Made by a program: the position numbers and the translations under genes. The notes beneath the pieces are model-generated. The model made no database searches and was not told the DNA's origin. It was given only the letters and a program-made list of their open reading frames with translations. Below, piece after piece: positions 16,663-25,633 of a stretch of DNA of 33,769 nt; position 1 is the first letter of the stretch, and the number at the start of each line of letters is the position of its first letter. The DNA is from Porticoccaceae bacterium (GTDB lineage Bacteria > Pseudomonadota > Gammaproteobacteria > Pseudomonadales > Porticoccaceae): contig JAQWGK010000062.1 in NCBI GenBank assembly GCA_029238255.1, positions 1 to 33,769 on the forward strand. Reading direction: 5' to 3'.

Positions 16663-19359
16663 ATGCGTCTGTCGACTTTAATCCTTCTCAGTTTCCTGAT
16701 CAGCAGCTGTAACAATAATCTCAATAGCGGCAGTCATATAAGGCCAGCAGAGCGGGGGCTGAACCAAGCCAGCGCAGAACTGCGCAAGCAGCAGGTCAGC
16801 AATCCCAGCTACCAGATTCACCTCAGGTTAAATGCTCAGGGCACCGACTTTAGCGGCAGTAATATCCTCGACTTTGATTTCAAGCCCCAGGGCAGCGATC
16901 TGACCATCGACTTTACCAATGGCAGCATCAACCAGATCAGTATCAATGGGAAAGTTAGCGACTATCAATACAATGGTTTCTTTATCAGTATTGCCGAACA
17001 GCAGCTGGTAGCTGGCAACAACCGTATAGAGATTAACTACAGCCATCCCTACAGCAAAGATGGCGCCGGACTCTATTACTTTAAAGATCCGATCGACGAC
17101 CGCGTCTACACCTATAGCGACCTCGAACCCTACGACGCCAACCGCATCTTTCCAATATTCGACCAGCCCAATCTCAAAGCCAAATTTACCCTGAGCGTCG
17201 ATGCCCCGGCAACATGGCAAGTGATCAGCGCCAATCGCGAAACTTCAATCACTAAAAATGCTGACCGCGCTGTCTGGCAATTTCCGCCCACACTGCCAAT
17301 CAGCAGCTATATTATGCCAGTGCATGCCGGTAACTATGCCAGCTTTGATTTAGGGGATTATCAGGGAATTGCTCTGCGTCTTTTCTCCCGTCAGTCCAAT
17401 GCGCAGTATGTGCCAGTGGAAGAATGGAATGCCGCCACCCGCCATGGCTTTGCCTTCTTTAATGACTTTTTTGGTATCGACTATCCGTTCGGAAAATACG
17501 ATCAGATCGCCGTGCCTGACTTTAATTCTGGTGCCATGGAAAATGTCGGCGCCGTGACTTTCTCCGATCGTTACTGCTGTATTCCCGGCAGCCGCAGTAT
17601 CGGCGAGAAATCCTTTCTCACCAATGCGATTCTCCACGAGCAGGCCCATATGTGGTTTGGCAATCTGGTGACCATGGATTGGTGGGATGATATCTGGCTC
17701 AACGAAAGCTTTGCCGAAATTGCCAGTTATTTTGCTCTCGAGAGCTACGAGAACTTTGATCAACCCTGGCTGGAATTTCTATTGCAGCGAAAGACCTGGG
17801 GATACCGGGATGATGAATATATTACCTCCCACCCAATCAAAGGGGAGATTAAACACACCGATCTGGTAATGGCCTCTATCGACGGTATTACCTACGCCAA
17901 GGGCGGTTCGGTGCTGCGCCAGCTAAGATACTATATTGGCGAAGATATCTTCCGTAGCGGCCTGCAGAGCTATATGAAGAAATACGCCTATCAGAACACC
18001 AGATTTCAAGATCTGCTCGATGAACTTGCCCACGCCGCTGCGGACAATAAGACCGTGAATATAAACCAGTGGGCTGATCAATGGATTAAAACCATCGGTG
18101 TTAACCGTGTCTCCTCAGAGCTGCAGTGCAGCAATGGGCAGGTTGAATCTCTGCATTTAATTCAGAGTGGCAGCCACAATAGTGCATTACTGCGAACCCA
18201 CAAACTGCAGGTTGGGCTCTACCCCCTAAAAGATCAAAAGCTTCAACAACCCACTATTTTACCGGTCACAATAGAGGGGAAAAGAACCCCAGTTGAAGCT
18301 GCCACTGGTCAGCCCTGCCCGGCACTGGTACTACCCAATATTGGCGACTATGCCTATATCAAGGTCAATCTGGATACCCAGACTCGAGATACCTTGGCTA
18401 AACACCTCTCTGGGATTGATGATCCAGTGGCCAGCGCCCTATTCTGGCTGGCGCTTTGGGACGGGGCTATGGATGGTGAATACCCCGTAACCGAGCACAG
18501 CCAAATAGCCCTTAAACATGTGCGTCTGGAAACTAACAACCAGATGATTGATGAAATTGCCAACTCTCTTGCCAACACCCATCGCTGGATAGAGCGCATG
18601 AACGATCAGGGTCAGTTCGATCAATTATTAGCCAAGCTTTCATCACAGATAGTTGAGCTTGCCGATCAGCGCCTGTCACTGATCGAACAATCTTCTAAGC
18701 AGCCGACTAATAACCAACAGCCCTCTGGTCTGGGCGGTGATGAGTTTCAAATCTGGTTTGATCTCTACAAGAGTGCGATCCACCTTCCAGAGCAACTTCA
18801 GACTGCTGCCCTGTGGCTAGAAAACAACAGGGCCTTTAGCTGGCCACTGGATCAGCGTAGCCGCTGGTCAATACTGTCGATCTTGGCCAGTAATTATTAC
18901 CCGAATATTGAAAAAATAATTGAAACTGAACTGGCCAGTTATAGTTCCGCGCGGGGTAAATTACGCTACCTGTCAGTAAAAACAAAGATTGCCGATAAAA
19001 ATCAAAAGCTCAATATTATCCAACAGGTGCTCGACTCCAATAGCGATAAAAGTCTCGCCAACCGCAAGGCCATGGCAGGCACTTTATTTGATATTCGAGA
19101 TCGCCAGACCACCAGAGAACAGACCGAACTGGTCGTACAGCGACTGATTAACGAAGACAGCAGCCTTGACCCTAGAATACGAGATTATTTGGCTTCTCGA
19201 GTTGTGGGCAGTGCCTATCTCTGTTCGGAGCAGTGGAATCAGTTTGTCGACAACTATTTAAACAGTTCCAAACAACTTAACCAGTTGCTGGTTAATGGAC
19301 TGCGGGAATCACAGCAAAACAATAATCGCTGTATCAAAGCCAAAGCGCTGCTGTTGTAA
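16663..19359 (+). CDS. pepN: Lipoprotein M1 family aminopeptidase N
   Basis: 898 residues. A short signal sequence ends in lipobox LISSC (Cys16), so this enzyme should be membrane-anchored and face the periplasm, unlike cytoplasmic E. coli PepN. Catalytic parts are intact: GAMEN at 290-294, zinc motif H325-E-Q-A-H329 with E348 (WLNESFAE), and Tyr411 in TYAKGGSVLRQL. A C-terminal helical ERAP1-like domain follows. The GAMENVGAVTF form is closer to the Streptomyces-type PepN than to the E. coli enzyme. Likely role: trimming N-terminal residues from peptides in the envelope. The start ATG at 16663 is supported by the signal peptide it yields. Confidence 0.93.
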   Translation: MRLSTLILLSFLISSCNNNLNSGSHIRPAERGLNQASAELRKQQVSNPSYQIHLRLNAQGTDFSGSNILDFDFKPQGSDLTIDFTNGSINQISINGKVSDYQYNGFFISIAEQQLVAGNNRIEINYSHPYSKDGAGLYYFKDPIDDRVYTYSDLEPYDANRIFPIFDQPNLKAKFTLSVDAPATWQVISANRETSITKNADRAVWQFPPTLPISSYIMPVHAGNYASFDLGDYQGIALRLFSRQSNAQYVPVEEWNAATRHGFAFFNDFFGIDYPFGKYDQIAVPDFNSGAMENVGAVTFSDRYCCIPGSRSIGEKSFLTNAILHEQAHMWFGNLVTMDWWDDIWLNESFAEIASYFALESYENFDQPWLEFLLQRKTWGYRDDEYITSHPIKGEIKHTDLVMASIDGITYAKGGSVLRQLRYYIGEDIFRSGLQSYMKKYAYQNTRFQDLLDELAHAAADNKTVNINQWADQWIKTIGVNRVSSELQCSNGQVESLHLIQSGSHNSALLRTHKLQVGLYPLKDQKLQQPTILPVTIEGKRTPVEAATGQPCPALVLPNIGDYAYIKVNLDTQTRDTLAKHLSGIDDPVASALFWLALWDGAMDGEYPVTEHSQIALKHVRLETNNQMIDEIANSLANTHRWIERMNDQGQFDQLLAKLSSQIVELADQRLSLIEQSSKQPTNNQQPSGLGGDEFQIWFDLYKSAIHLPEQLQTAALWLENNRAFSWPLDQRSRWSILSILASNYYPNIEKIIETELASYSSARGKLRYLSVKTKIADKNQKLNIIQQVLDSNSDKSLANRKAMAGTLFDIRDRQTTREQTELVVQRLINEDSSLDPRIRDYLASRVVGSAYLCSEQWNQFVDNYLNSSKQLNQLLVNGLRESQQNNNRCIKAKALLL

Positions 19360-19383
19360 TTATCAGGCGCTTATCAACACCAA

Positions 19384-19881
19384 CTACCGCCCCACCTGAG
19401 TTCGATAGAGGGCGGTGGTTACCGGATCGGAACAGCAAAAAATCACCCACTCCATCAATGGGTTTTTACGCAGTGCAGAGTCCACCTGCTGAACGGCAAT
19501 CTTAGTCGCACGGTTGGCGGGAAACCCCTTTGCACCGCCGCTAATTGGGGTAAAGGCTATAATCCGAAAGTTCTGCTTCTTAGCCATATCCATGGCCTTT
19601 CTATAGCAGGAGGCCAACTGCTCTTCTTCCTGATAGTCGCCGCCGCGCCACAGCGGGCCAATAACCTCAATAACCGCATTGGGGCTATCCGCAGATGCGG
19701 GAACAATACGAATCTCTCCGATAAGAGAGTTTTGTGACTGGAACTGATTTGGGTTGGTTTTATCACTGGATTCTTTATGACTTTTCTGTCGATCAAAAGA
19801 ATCTTTGCCAATTAATGGATTGACGATCGCATCCACATTTAGTGTTGCGACCTTACCCTGATGAATTTTTATACGATGCAC
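19384..19881 (-). CDS. Degenerate macro-domain protein
   Basis: 165 residues from GTG 19881, which has AGGTGGGG just upstream. The frame is open further only with a TTG start at 19932. Macro-domain features remain: IKIHQGKVATLNVDAIVNP at the start, AVIEVIGPLWRGG in the middle, and IIAFTPISGGAKGFPANRA at the end. The usual catalytic loop after VDAIVN (NAANxxLxGGGGVDGAI) is missing and replaced by a polar, Lys/Ser/Gln-rich stretch. ADP-ribose hydrolase or O-acetyl-ADP-ribose deacetylase activity is therefore doubtful; ligand binding may remain. It converges with the aminopeptidase gene; the gap is 24 bp. Confidence 0.8.
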   Translation of the reverse strand: MHRIKIHQGKVATLNVDAIVNPLIGKDSFDRQKSHKESSDKTNPNQFQSQNSLIGEIRIVPASADSPNAVIEVIGPLWRGGDYQEEEQLASCYRKAMDMAKKQNFRIIAFTPISGGAKGFPANRATKIAVQQVDSALRKNPLMEWVIFCCSDPVTTALYRTQVGR

Positions 19882-19992
19882 TATTTTCCCCACCTCGAAA
19901 TAGACTTCAGGATTATAGGAAAAAGACCTCAATAGAATGGTGATGCCTGTCTCAATCCCTATGACTAATAAGGCGAGGGGCAGCTATAAAAA

Positions 19993-20826
19993 TTACAGAT
20001 TAATTGCCTTGATAGCGGACATATCAATATCTTCTCGTTCAATTTTCAAGGTTTCAAAATCAAACAGATCGGTGTCCGCCAACTGCGAGGGAGAGATATT
20101 CTGGACTGCGCCAAAAATCTGATCGATGCGGCCGGGGAACTGACGCTCCCAATCCACCAACATCTGCTTGACCACATTGCGCTGCAAGCCTTCCTGAGAA
20201 CCACAGAGATTGCAGGGAATAATCGGGAACTGCTTTAACTCTGCCAGAGCGATCAGATCCGACTCGCGGCAGTAAGCCAGCGGCCGAATAATAATATTTT
20301 TCTTATCGTCGGAGAGCAGCTTGGGCGGCATTGCCTTGAGCTTTGCCTGATGGAACATATTTAAAAATAGCGTCTCAACAATATCATCGCGGTGATGACC
20401 CAGAGCAACTTTGGTACAGCCAATCTGCTCGGCAAAACCGTAGAGGGTTCCGCGACGCAAACGAGAGCAAAGACTGCAATAGGTTTTGCCTTCGGGAATC
20501 TTGCTAGTCACAATGCTGTAGGTATCTTTTTCCAGAATATGATATTCGATTCCCAGAGTATCCAAATACTGGGGAAGAACATGCTCGGGAAAGCCCGGCT
20601 GCTTTTGATCCATATTGACCGCCACCAGATCAAATTTGATCGGCGCACTGGCTTGCAGATTAAGCAGTATATCCAGCATGGCATAGGAATCTTTGCCGCC
20701 GGACATACAGACCATAATCCGGTCGCCCTCTTCGATCATATTGTAATCGGCAATAGCCTGCCCCACATTGCGACGCAGGCGCTTTTGCAGTTTATTGGCT
20801 TCTAGCTGATTTTTTCGAATCGACAT
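19993..20826 (-). CDS. ttcA: tRNA 2-thiocytidine biosynthesis protein TtcA
   Basis: 277 residues. The PP-loop ATPase motif SGGKDS is at 42-47, and [14 protein letters not shown] follows near 143-156. Iron-sulfur ligands are C117-x2-C120 (CSLC) and C205 in PCNLCGSQ. This is the TtcA arrangement, which adenylates and thiolates cytidine 32 of certain tRNAs using a [4Fe-4S] cluster. Length and termini are normal. It is probably monocistronic, with the macro-domain gene 111 bp beyond its end. Confidence 0.97.
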   Translation of the reverse strand: MSIRKNQLEANKLQKRLRRNVGQAIADYNMIEEGDRIMVCMSGGKDSYAMLDILLNLQASAPIKFDLVAVNMDQKQPGFPEHVLPQYLDTLGIEYHILEKDTYSIVTSKIPEGKTYCSLCSRLRRGTLYGFAEQIGCTKVALGHHRDDIVETLFLNMFHQAKLKAMPPKLLSDDKKNIIIRPLAYCRESDLIALAELKQFPIIPCNLCGSQEGLQRNVVKQMLVDWERQFPGRIDQIFGAVQNISPSQLADTDLFDFETLKIEREDIDMSAIKAINL

Positions 20827-20922
20827 CTTGGGCTCTGTTCGCGGTTGCTTAAAAGCCGGCTATTGTAATTGCACAGTGTCGTTTTCACCAAGGGGCAGTT
20901 ACAGTTTTGTTAGACGATTACA

Positions 20923-21100
20923 ATATGAGTAACCTGATGGAGATCCCTCGTCGCTGCGCTCTGTCGGGATGACGGTGGTTTTTTTGCCATCCTGAACACT
21001 TTCGCTGTCATCCTGAACTTTCCAGCTGTCATCCTGAACGCAGTGAAGGATCTCCATCAGGTTCCTCCTTAATGGATATGAGTAATCGGATGGAGGTCCC
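20923..21100. repeat. Composite intergenic repeat with inverted and direct arms
   Basis: AACCTGATGGAGATCC (20931-20946) is a perfect inverted repeat of GGATCTCCATCAGGTT (21048-21063). The left arm with flank (20923-20947, ATATGAGTAA..GATGGA.GTCCC) recurs as a direct repeat at 21076-21100. Between the arms, TCATCCTGAAC occurs three times at exact 21-bp steps (20987, 21008, 21029; the first with one mismatch). Confidence 0.85.
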
Positions 21101-21119
21101 AGCATACGCTGGGATGACG
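21098..21119. repeat. Short palindromic repeat (CCAGC..GCTGG type), copy 1
   Basis: CCCAGC-ATAC-GCTGGG followed by ATGACG. The same design recurs at 30330-30352 and, inverted and diverged, at 21131-21154. It belongs to the dispersed small palindromes common between proteobacterial genes. Confidence 0.75.
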
Positions 21120-21130
21120 GGGGATTCTTT

Positions 21131-21154
21131 CGTCATACTGGCGTAGGCCAGTAT
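21131..21154. repeat. Short palindromic repeat, inverted diverged copy
   Basis: CGTC then ATACTGGC (21135-21142) and GCCAGTAT (21147-21154) form a perfect 8-bp stem with a GTAG loop. The CGTCAT flank is the reverse complement of the ATGACG flank of the 21098 copy. It lies just past the DUF547 gene end and may double as a transcript end. Confidence 0.7.
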
Positions 21155-21175
21155 CTCAGGCTCAGTGCTCCACCC

Positions 21176-21997
21176 CTACAACGGCCAAACCGTCTCAGGA
21201 GAATTCGGTCGTGCATCATAGTTAAATTCAATATCACCACTAAAACCGAGAATATAAAGGGCCTTTTTATCATCGGCGTAGTGGGCAAATAACTTTAATA
21301 AGCGTTTATCGTCAGCACCAAAATCCTCGCGGTACCAGTCAAAAATCTTTGATACCCGCATCTCCTGTCGACTCACAACCAGACCTCGGGGATGATTAAT
21401 AAACTCTCGCGCAGACTGCCTTAACAGAGCATCCATATTAGCCACCGTAAAAGCTTTGGCCTGAATCGCTGGACAGCCGACAGTGGCACAGCTGAGTCCA
21501 AAAATAACTTTGTAGTCATGCCATAGGGGACGCAATATACGATCGCCTATATCCGCTCGGCTAAGTTTGATCCCCGCGACTTTGACCCGCGTATTTAATT
21601 TGCTTGCCCTCACCGATTTAAGGGGGTAATTTTTTAATAGACCCTGAATGGTCAGTGCATTGTAAAGATTTAACCAGTAGGCCTTCTGCTCACGCCTTGG
21701 ATAGTCACGGGGATCTATAGAGGTCATCTGTTTGATATAGGCCTTGAGTTGCTTGCCATCTCTGCGACTGACATCGCCATAGCGAAAACGATTAATGCCA
21801 GAGGGGTGGTTGGTCACCACGTAGGTTTTTAAAAAGCCATCAAAGACTGAATGATCTATAATGGCCGGATTGGATTCATTGCTCTTGTTCCAGATCGGCC
21901 AGGACTGAGTATCGAGACTGGCAACAGCGGTCGAGGCGAATGTAAGGGCAAAAGTAGCCGTAAGGATTACCACAGAAAACAACTTGAAAGCGCGCAT
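21176..21997 (-). CDS. Exported DUF547 protein
   Basis: 273 residues with a Sec signal peptide (MRAFKLFSVVILTATFALTF, cleavage near VAS). The body carries DUF547 features: QKAYWLNLYNALTIQGLL, LSRADIGDRILRPLW, and the Cys-containing IFGLSCATVGCPAI. The fold is related to papain/transglutaminase-like proteins, but function is unknown. GGAG precedes the ATG. Divergent from bioA with 98 bp between them. There are no partners that suggest a role. Confidence 0.88.
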   Translation of the reverse strand: MRAFKLFSVVILTATFALTFASTAVASLDTQSWPIWNKSNESNPAIIDHSVFDGFLKTYVVTNHPSGINRFRYGDVSRRDGKQLKAYIKQMTSIDPRDYPRREQKAYWLNLYNALTIQGLLKNYPLKSVRASKLNTRVKVAGIKLSRADIGDRILRPLWHDYKVIFGLSCATVGCPAIQAKAFTVANMDALLRQSAREFINHPRGLVVSRQEMRVSKIFDWYREDFGADDKRLLKLFAHYADDKKALYILGFSGDIEFNYDARPNSPETVWPL

Positions 21998-22095
21998 ATA
22001 AACTCCGTTTGGGCATTGCTTTTAAAGAAAAATTTTAAACAGGTTGTCTTGGTAACACTGCCCTCCCAGGCAATCAATTTGGAGTCATCAGAACT

Positions 22096-23400
22096 TTGAA
22101 CAGCATCACCAAAATCGACCAATCCCAGTCACAACTTATGCAAAATGATCAGCGTTTTGTCTGGCACCCCTATTCCTCCCTGACCGCACCAATTCCCGCC
22201 TACGAGGTGGTATCTGCTGAGGGTGTCTACCTGAAATTAGCGGATGGCACCGAGCTCATCGATGGCATGGCCTCCTGGTGGTGTGCGATCCATGGTTACA
22301 ATCATCCGGTGCTTAATGCTGCGGCAAAAAACCAGATCGATAAGTTCAGTCATGTGATGTTTGGCGGCATAACCCATGCCCCGGCAGTTGATCTCTGCGC
22401 AAAGCTGGTCGAAATCACCCCATCGGGACTGGATAAGGTATTTCTCTCCGACTCTGGCTCAGTCGCCGTAGAGGTGGCGATTAAAATGGCCTTCCAGTAT
22501 TGGATTTCCCAGGGACAGCCAAATAAAAACCGACTACTCAGTCTGCGCAGTGGCTACCATGGCGATACTTTTGCCGCCATGTCGGTCTGCGACCCAGTCA
22601 CTGGTATGCATCATATGTTCGATCAGGTGGTTGCCAAACAGTACTTTGCACCGGCCCCGCAGACCGCTATTCATGAGCCTTGGGACGAACAGGATATCGC
22701 CGAATTTGCCACAATGATTAGCGACAAAAAAGATCAGCTGGCGGCAGTGATTCTAGAGCCCATAGTTCAGGGGGCTGGAGGTATGCGCTTCTACTCACCA
22801 GATTATCTCAAGCGCGTGCGGGAACTCTGCGACCAGCACAATGTGCTGTTGATCGCCGATGAAATCGCCACGGGCTTTGGCCGCAGCGGCAAGTTATTTG
22901 GCTGCGAATGGGCGGGTATTTCTCCGGATATTATGTGTCTGGGCAAAGCGATTACCGGTGGCTATATGACCCTTGCCGCCACCCTGTGCAGCGAAAAAGT
23001 CAGCAACGGTATCTGCAATGGTGAAGCTGGCTGCTTTATGCACGGCCCGACCTTTATGGGCAACCCCCTCGCCTGCGCAGTGGCCAACGCCAGTATTGAT
23101 CTGTTGCTTAGCAGTGATTGGCAAGCCAATATTCAGCGTATTGAAGGCACATTAAAAACCGAACTAGCACCTTTTGAGGCTCTGGAGAATGTTGCTGAAA
23201 CTCGCGTTTTAGGCGCTATAGGTGTGATTGAAATGAAACAGCCAGTGACTCTGGCTGAGATTCAGAAGCAATTTGTCGCCGAGGGAATATGGGTGCGACC
23301 CTTTGGAAAATTGGTCTATGTAATGCCGCCCTATATCACTACGGATAAGCAGTTACATAAGCTGGTACAAGGGATTTACGCTGTTCTATCGAAAGGCTAA
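22096..23400 (+). CDS. bioA: Adenosylmethionine-8-amino-7-oxononanoate aminotransferase
   Basis: 434 residues, strikingly close to E. coli BioA throughout: RFVWHPYSSLTAPIPAYEVV, DGMASWWCAIHGYNHP, FGGITHAP, LSDSGSVAVEVA, IVQGAGGMR, ADEIATGFGRSG and GEAGCFMHGPTFMGNPLA. The PLP-binding lysine is K284 in CLGKAITGG. It makes 7,8-diaminopelargonate in biotin synthesis. The chosen start is TTG 22096, about 12 nt after a GGAG; ATG 22138 is the alternative and has no visible ribosome-binding site but fits the family nearly as well. The other bio genes are not in the window. Confidence 0.95.
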   Translation: MNSITKIDQSQSQLMQNDQRFVWHPYSSLTAPIPAYEVVSAEGVYLKLADGTELIDGMASWWCAIHGYNHPVLNAAAKNQIDKFSHVMFGGITHAPAVDLCAKLVEITPSGLDKVFLSDSGSVAVEVAIKMAFQYWISQGQPNKNRLLSLRSGYHGDTFAAMSVCDPVTGMHHMFDQVVAKQYFAPAPQTAIHEPWDEQDIAEFATMISDKKDQLAAVILEPIVQGAGGMRFYSPDYLKRVRELCDQHNVLLIADEIATGFGRSGKLFGCEWAGISPDIMCLGKAITGGYMTLAATLCSEKVSNGICNGEAGCFMHGPTFMGNPLACAVANASIDLLLSSDWQANIQRIEGTLKTELAPFEALENVAETRVLGAIGVIEMKQPVTLAEIQKQFVAEGIWVRPFGKLVYVMPPYITTDKQLHKLVQGIYAVLSKG

Positions 23401-23497
23401 ATAGAGGCTACAGGCCTGCTACAGCGCTCCGTTAGGGGAGATGGTGCCAACCCTACTTACTTGCTGCAGCGTTCCTTGGTTAGCATGATGACGGATA

Positions 23498-24760
23498 TTA
23501 GAGAGATCCCCGCCAATCAATGCGGTTTTCCGGTTTGATAAGCACCAAATGGGCATCACCCAGCGCGCGCTCGAGAAAACCACCTTCGCTGTAACAGAGA
23601 TAGAACTCCCACATACGAATAAACTGGTCTGAGTAACCCAGCGCTTTAACCTGTTCGATATTGTCAAAAAAGCGTTCGCGCCAGTGTTGCAGTGTGGTGG
23701 CATAGTGCGGGCCAATATCTTCGAGATGAAACAGACGCATATCGGTGGCCTTTTTTACCGAGTCAGCAATAGCACTGACCGAGGGAATAAATCCACCGGG
23801 GAAAATAAATTTCTGAATAAAATCCACCGAATTAATAGCCTGATCATAGTACTGATCGGCAATGGTAATCGCCTGAATCAGCATAATGCCTTCAGGCTTA
23901 AGCAGTGAGCTGCACTTGGCAAAGTAGGTATCCAGATACTGGTGCCCTACTGCCTCGATCATCTCAATTGAAACCAACTTATCGTACTGACCGCTGAGGT
24001 CGCGATAGTCTTCCATCAGCAGTGTAATCTTATCTTCAAGGCCAGCGGCGGCAACTCGACTGGCGGCCATCGCATGCTGCTCTTTAGAGATAGTGGTGGT
24101 GGTTACTCTGCAGCCATAGTGGGTGGCGGCATAGATAGCAAAACCACCCCAGCCAGTGCCGATCTCAATCACATGGTCGTCACTATTGAGTTGTAACTTG
24201 TCACAGATACGTTTGAGCTTGCCGACTGAAGCCTCTTCAAGGGTGGATTCAGGCCGGGGATAGTAGGCGCTTGAATACATCATTGTCGGGTCGAGAAATA
24301 ACTCAAACATCTCGTTACCCAGATCGTAATGAGCTTCAATATTGCGGCGACTGCCGCTCTGGGTATTGCGATTTAACCAGTGACCGATGCGCAGCAGCGG
24401 TGCTTTAAGTTTGGAGAGGCTGCCTTCAACAGCATCTAGCACATGGCGGTTGCGCACCATAATACGAACCAGCGCTGTCAGGTCGCTGCAGGTCCAGCAA
24501 CCTTGCATATAAGACTCGCCGGCGGCAACAGAGCCACCAAAAGCGAGATCGGAGTAGAAACGCGGTTCGATCACTTTGATATCGACGCACAGTTCCCCAT
24601 CGCTGACGGGCTGACCAAAAATCATCTCACCGCGACTATCGGTAATACGTATCTGTCCGTAGCTGATCTTTTCAAATCGCGCCATCACGCCTTTGCGTGC
24701 AAACTGGTCAATCCAGCGCGGTCGACTCGAGGTGATTTTTTGGGAAATATCTGTGCTCAC
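23498..24760 (-). CDS. cfa: Cyclopropane-fatty-acyl-phospholipid synthase family methyltransferase
   Basis: 420 residues from GTG 24760, which has AGAGAGAG upstream and sits 20 bp past the DUF1365 stop. The longer frame to 24853 would overlap that gene. Core motifs: IEAHYDLGNEMFELFLDP and MMYSSAYY (141-167), SAM motif I EIGTGWGGFAIYAA (199-212), then TTTISKEQ, SIEMIEAVGHQYLDTYF, and a C-terminal Cys/Glu-containing segment (WEFYLCYSEGGF). These fit Cfa/mycolic-type methylases that methylate double bonds of membrane phospholipid acyl chains. Last gene of the lipid operon; with DUF1365 and an amine-oxidase-like partner, the product may be a modified fatty acid other than a plain cyclopropane. 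Confidence 0.92.
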   Translation of the reverse strand: MSTDISQKITSSRPRWIDQFARKGVMARFEKISYGQIRITDSRGEMIFGQPVSDGELCVDIKVIEPRFYSDLAFGGSVAAGESYMQGCWTCSDLTALVRIMVRNRHVLDAVEGSLSKLKAPLLRIGHWLNRNTQSGSRRNIEAHYDLGNEMFELFLDPTMMYSSAYYPRPESTLEEASVGKLKRICDKLQLNSDDHVIEIGTGWGGFAIYAATHYGCRVTTTTISKEQHAMAASRVAAAGLEDKITLLMEDYRDLSGQYDKLVSIEMIEAVGHQYLDTYFAKCSSLLKPEGIMLIQAITIADQYYDQAINSVDFIQKFIFPGGFIPSVSAIADSVKKATDMRLFHLEDIGPHYATTLQHWRERFFDNIEQVKALGYSDQFIRMWEFYLCYSEGGFLERALGDAHLVLIKPENRIDWRGSL

Positions 24761-24780
24761 GTTAGAACTCTCTCTTGTTA

Positions 24781-25563
24781 TTATTTTTGTTGATAGTCGC
24801 CACCATGGCCTAAAAATGGAACCCGCTTCAACCAGATTTTTAAGGCCTGCCAATAAATTGCTGCTGTTACCTTTGCGGTCATCAAGGGCAGTTTAAACAA
24901 CTGCTTTGCCAGAGTTGCCGAGGTTATAGGCTGAGCTAGCATATCAAGCTCAACATCAAAGACTCTCTGTCCTTGACGATGATTCTGCATTCTTACCTTT
25001 AACTGCTCAGTTGGCAATGAAAACTCAAACTTATAGTACATATCCATAGGCATAAAGGGCGATACGGTAAATCGCTTATCGGTGCGGTAATAGAGGTTGG
25101 CACCTTCAATCTCGGGCGTATCTTTCTCGTTTTCACCCAGCACATAACAGTAACGCTCTCCCCAGGGGGTATTGGTCACTTCCGCCACTATGCTGTGGAT
25201 AGTTTCATCATCGGCGTTAAAACAGTAGTAAAAGCTGACTGGATTGGATTTATAGAATAGATAGCGCAGATTGGTTAGCAGGCGAATGGGGCCACTGGGT
25301 CTGCTGCCGGTTTTCTCACTGACCAGTTCCCGTATAGAGTCTGCTAGTGGTTGCTCTGAATCGCCGCTGTGATCGGCGCGATTAAACCAGGCAAAATTGA
25401 GTCGTTTACTGGACCACAGCCAGTATTTATCAAACAGGCTGTCGACCTCATCGAGATCTAGGTAGAGCATAAATAGTTGATAGCGAAACCTGTTCACTGC
25501 CGGCATATGTCGACAGTGGCCGATGGTGCCAGCGTAGAGTCGACTGTGAATGCCTGATTTCAT
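24781..25563 (-). CDS. DUF1365 family protein
   Basis: 260 residues. Family signature at the start: HSRLYAGTIGHCRHMPAVNRF then YQLFMLYLDLDEVD. Next come RLLTNLRYLFYKSNPVSFYY and MDMYYKFEF, typical of DUF1365. Members are nearly always next to a Cfa-like methylase and an FAD amine-oxidase-like protein, as here, and are thought to take part in fatty-acid modification; no reaction is assigned from the sequence. The start ATG at 25563 follows an unusual run of tandem 14-16-bp repeats. Confidence 0.9.
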   Translation of the reverse strand: MKSGIHSRLYAGTIGHCRHMPAVNRFRYQLFMLYLDLDEVDSLFDKYWLWSSKRLNFAWFNRADHSGDSEQPLADSIRELVSEKTGSRPSGPIRLLTNLRYLFYKSNPVSFYYCFNADDETIHSIVAEVTNTPWGERYCYVLGENEKDTPEIEGANLYYRTDKRFTVSPFMPMDMYYKFEFSLPTEQLKVRMQNHRQGQRVFDVELDMLAQPITSATLAKQLFKLPLMTAKVTAAIYWQALKIWLKRVPFLGHGGDYQQK

Positions 25564-25578
25564 ACTACCTACTGCCTC

Positions 25579-25633
25579 TTATCGAAAGCCTGTTATTGAA
25601 AAAGCCCGTTAATGAAAGCCCGCTATTGAAAGC
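25579..25633 (-). repeat. Degenerate 14-16-bp tandem repeat at a gene end
   Basis: Read on the minus strand, four units of the form GGCTTTCAATAR follow one another (about 25621-25633, 25607-25620, 25591-25606, 25579-25590). The first contains the last codons and TAG stop of the FAD protein gene. The units appear to be copies of this stop-bearing end and separate it from DUF1365. Confidence 0.7.

Larger units (their letters stand above)
20827..21175. other. Repeat-filled intergenic region between ttcA and the DUF547 gene
   Basis: Contains no credible gene. A 68-codon minus-strand frame (20899-21105) gives the low-complexity LHCVQDDS / VIPTERSDEGSPSG type of sequence that is a known by-product of genome-wide intergenic repeats. 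Individual repeat elements are listed separately. The ttcA promoter must lie near 20827-20900. Confidence 0.8.

Noticed and set aside
20899-21105. 68-codon minus-strand gene (VIPTERSDEGSPSG-type product)
   Set aside because: It is the translation of intergenic repeats, a well-known false gene type.
23419-23497. Extra small gene after bioA
   Set aside because: The 98-codon frame here mostly overlaps cfa in another frame; the 97-bp gap shows no start or ribosome-binding site.
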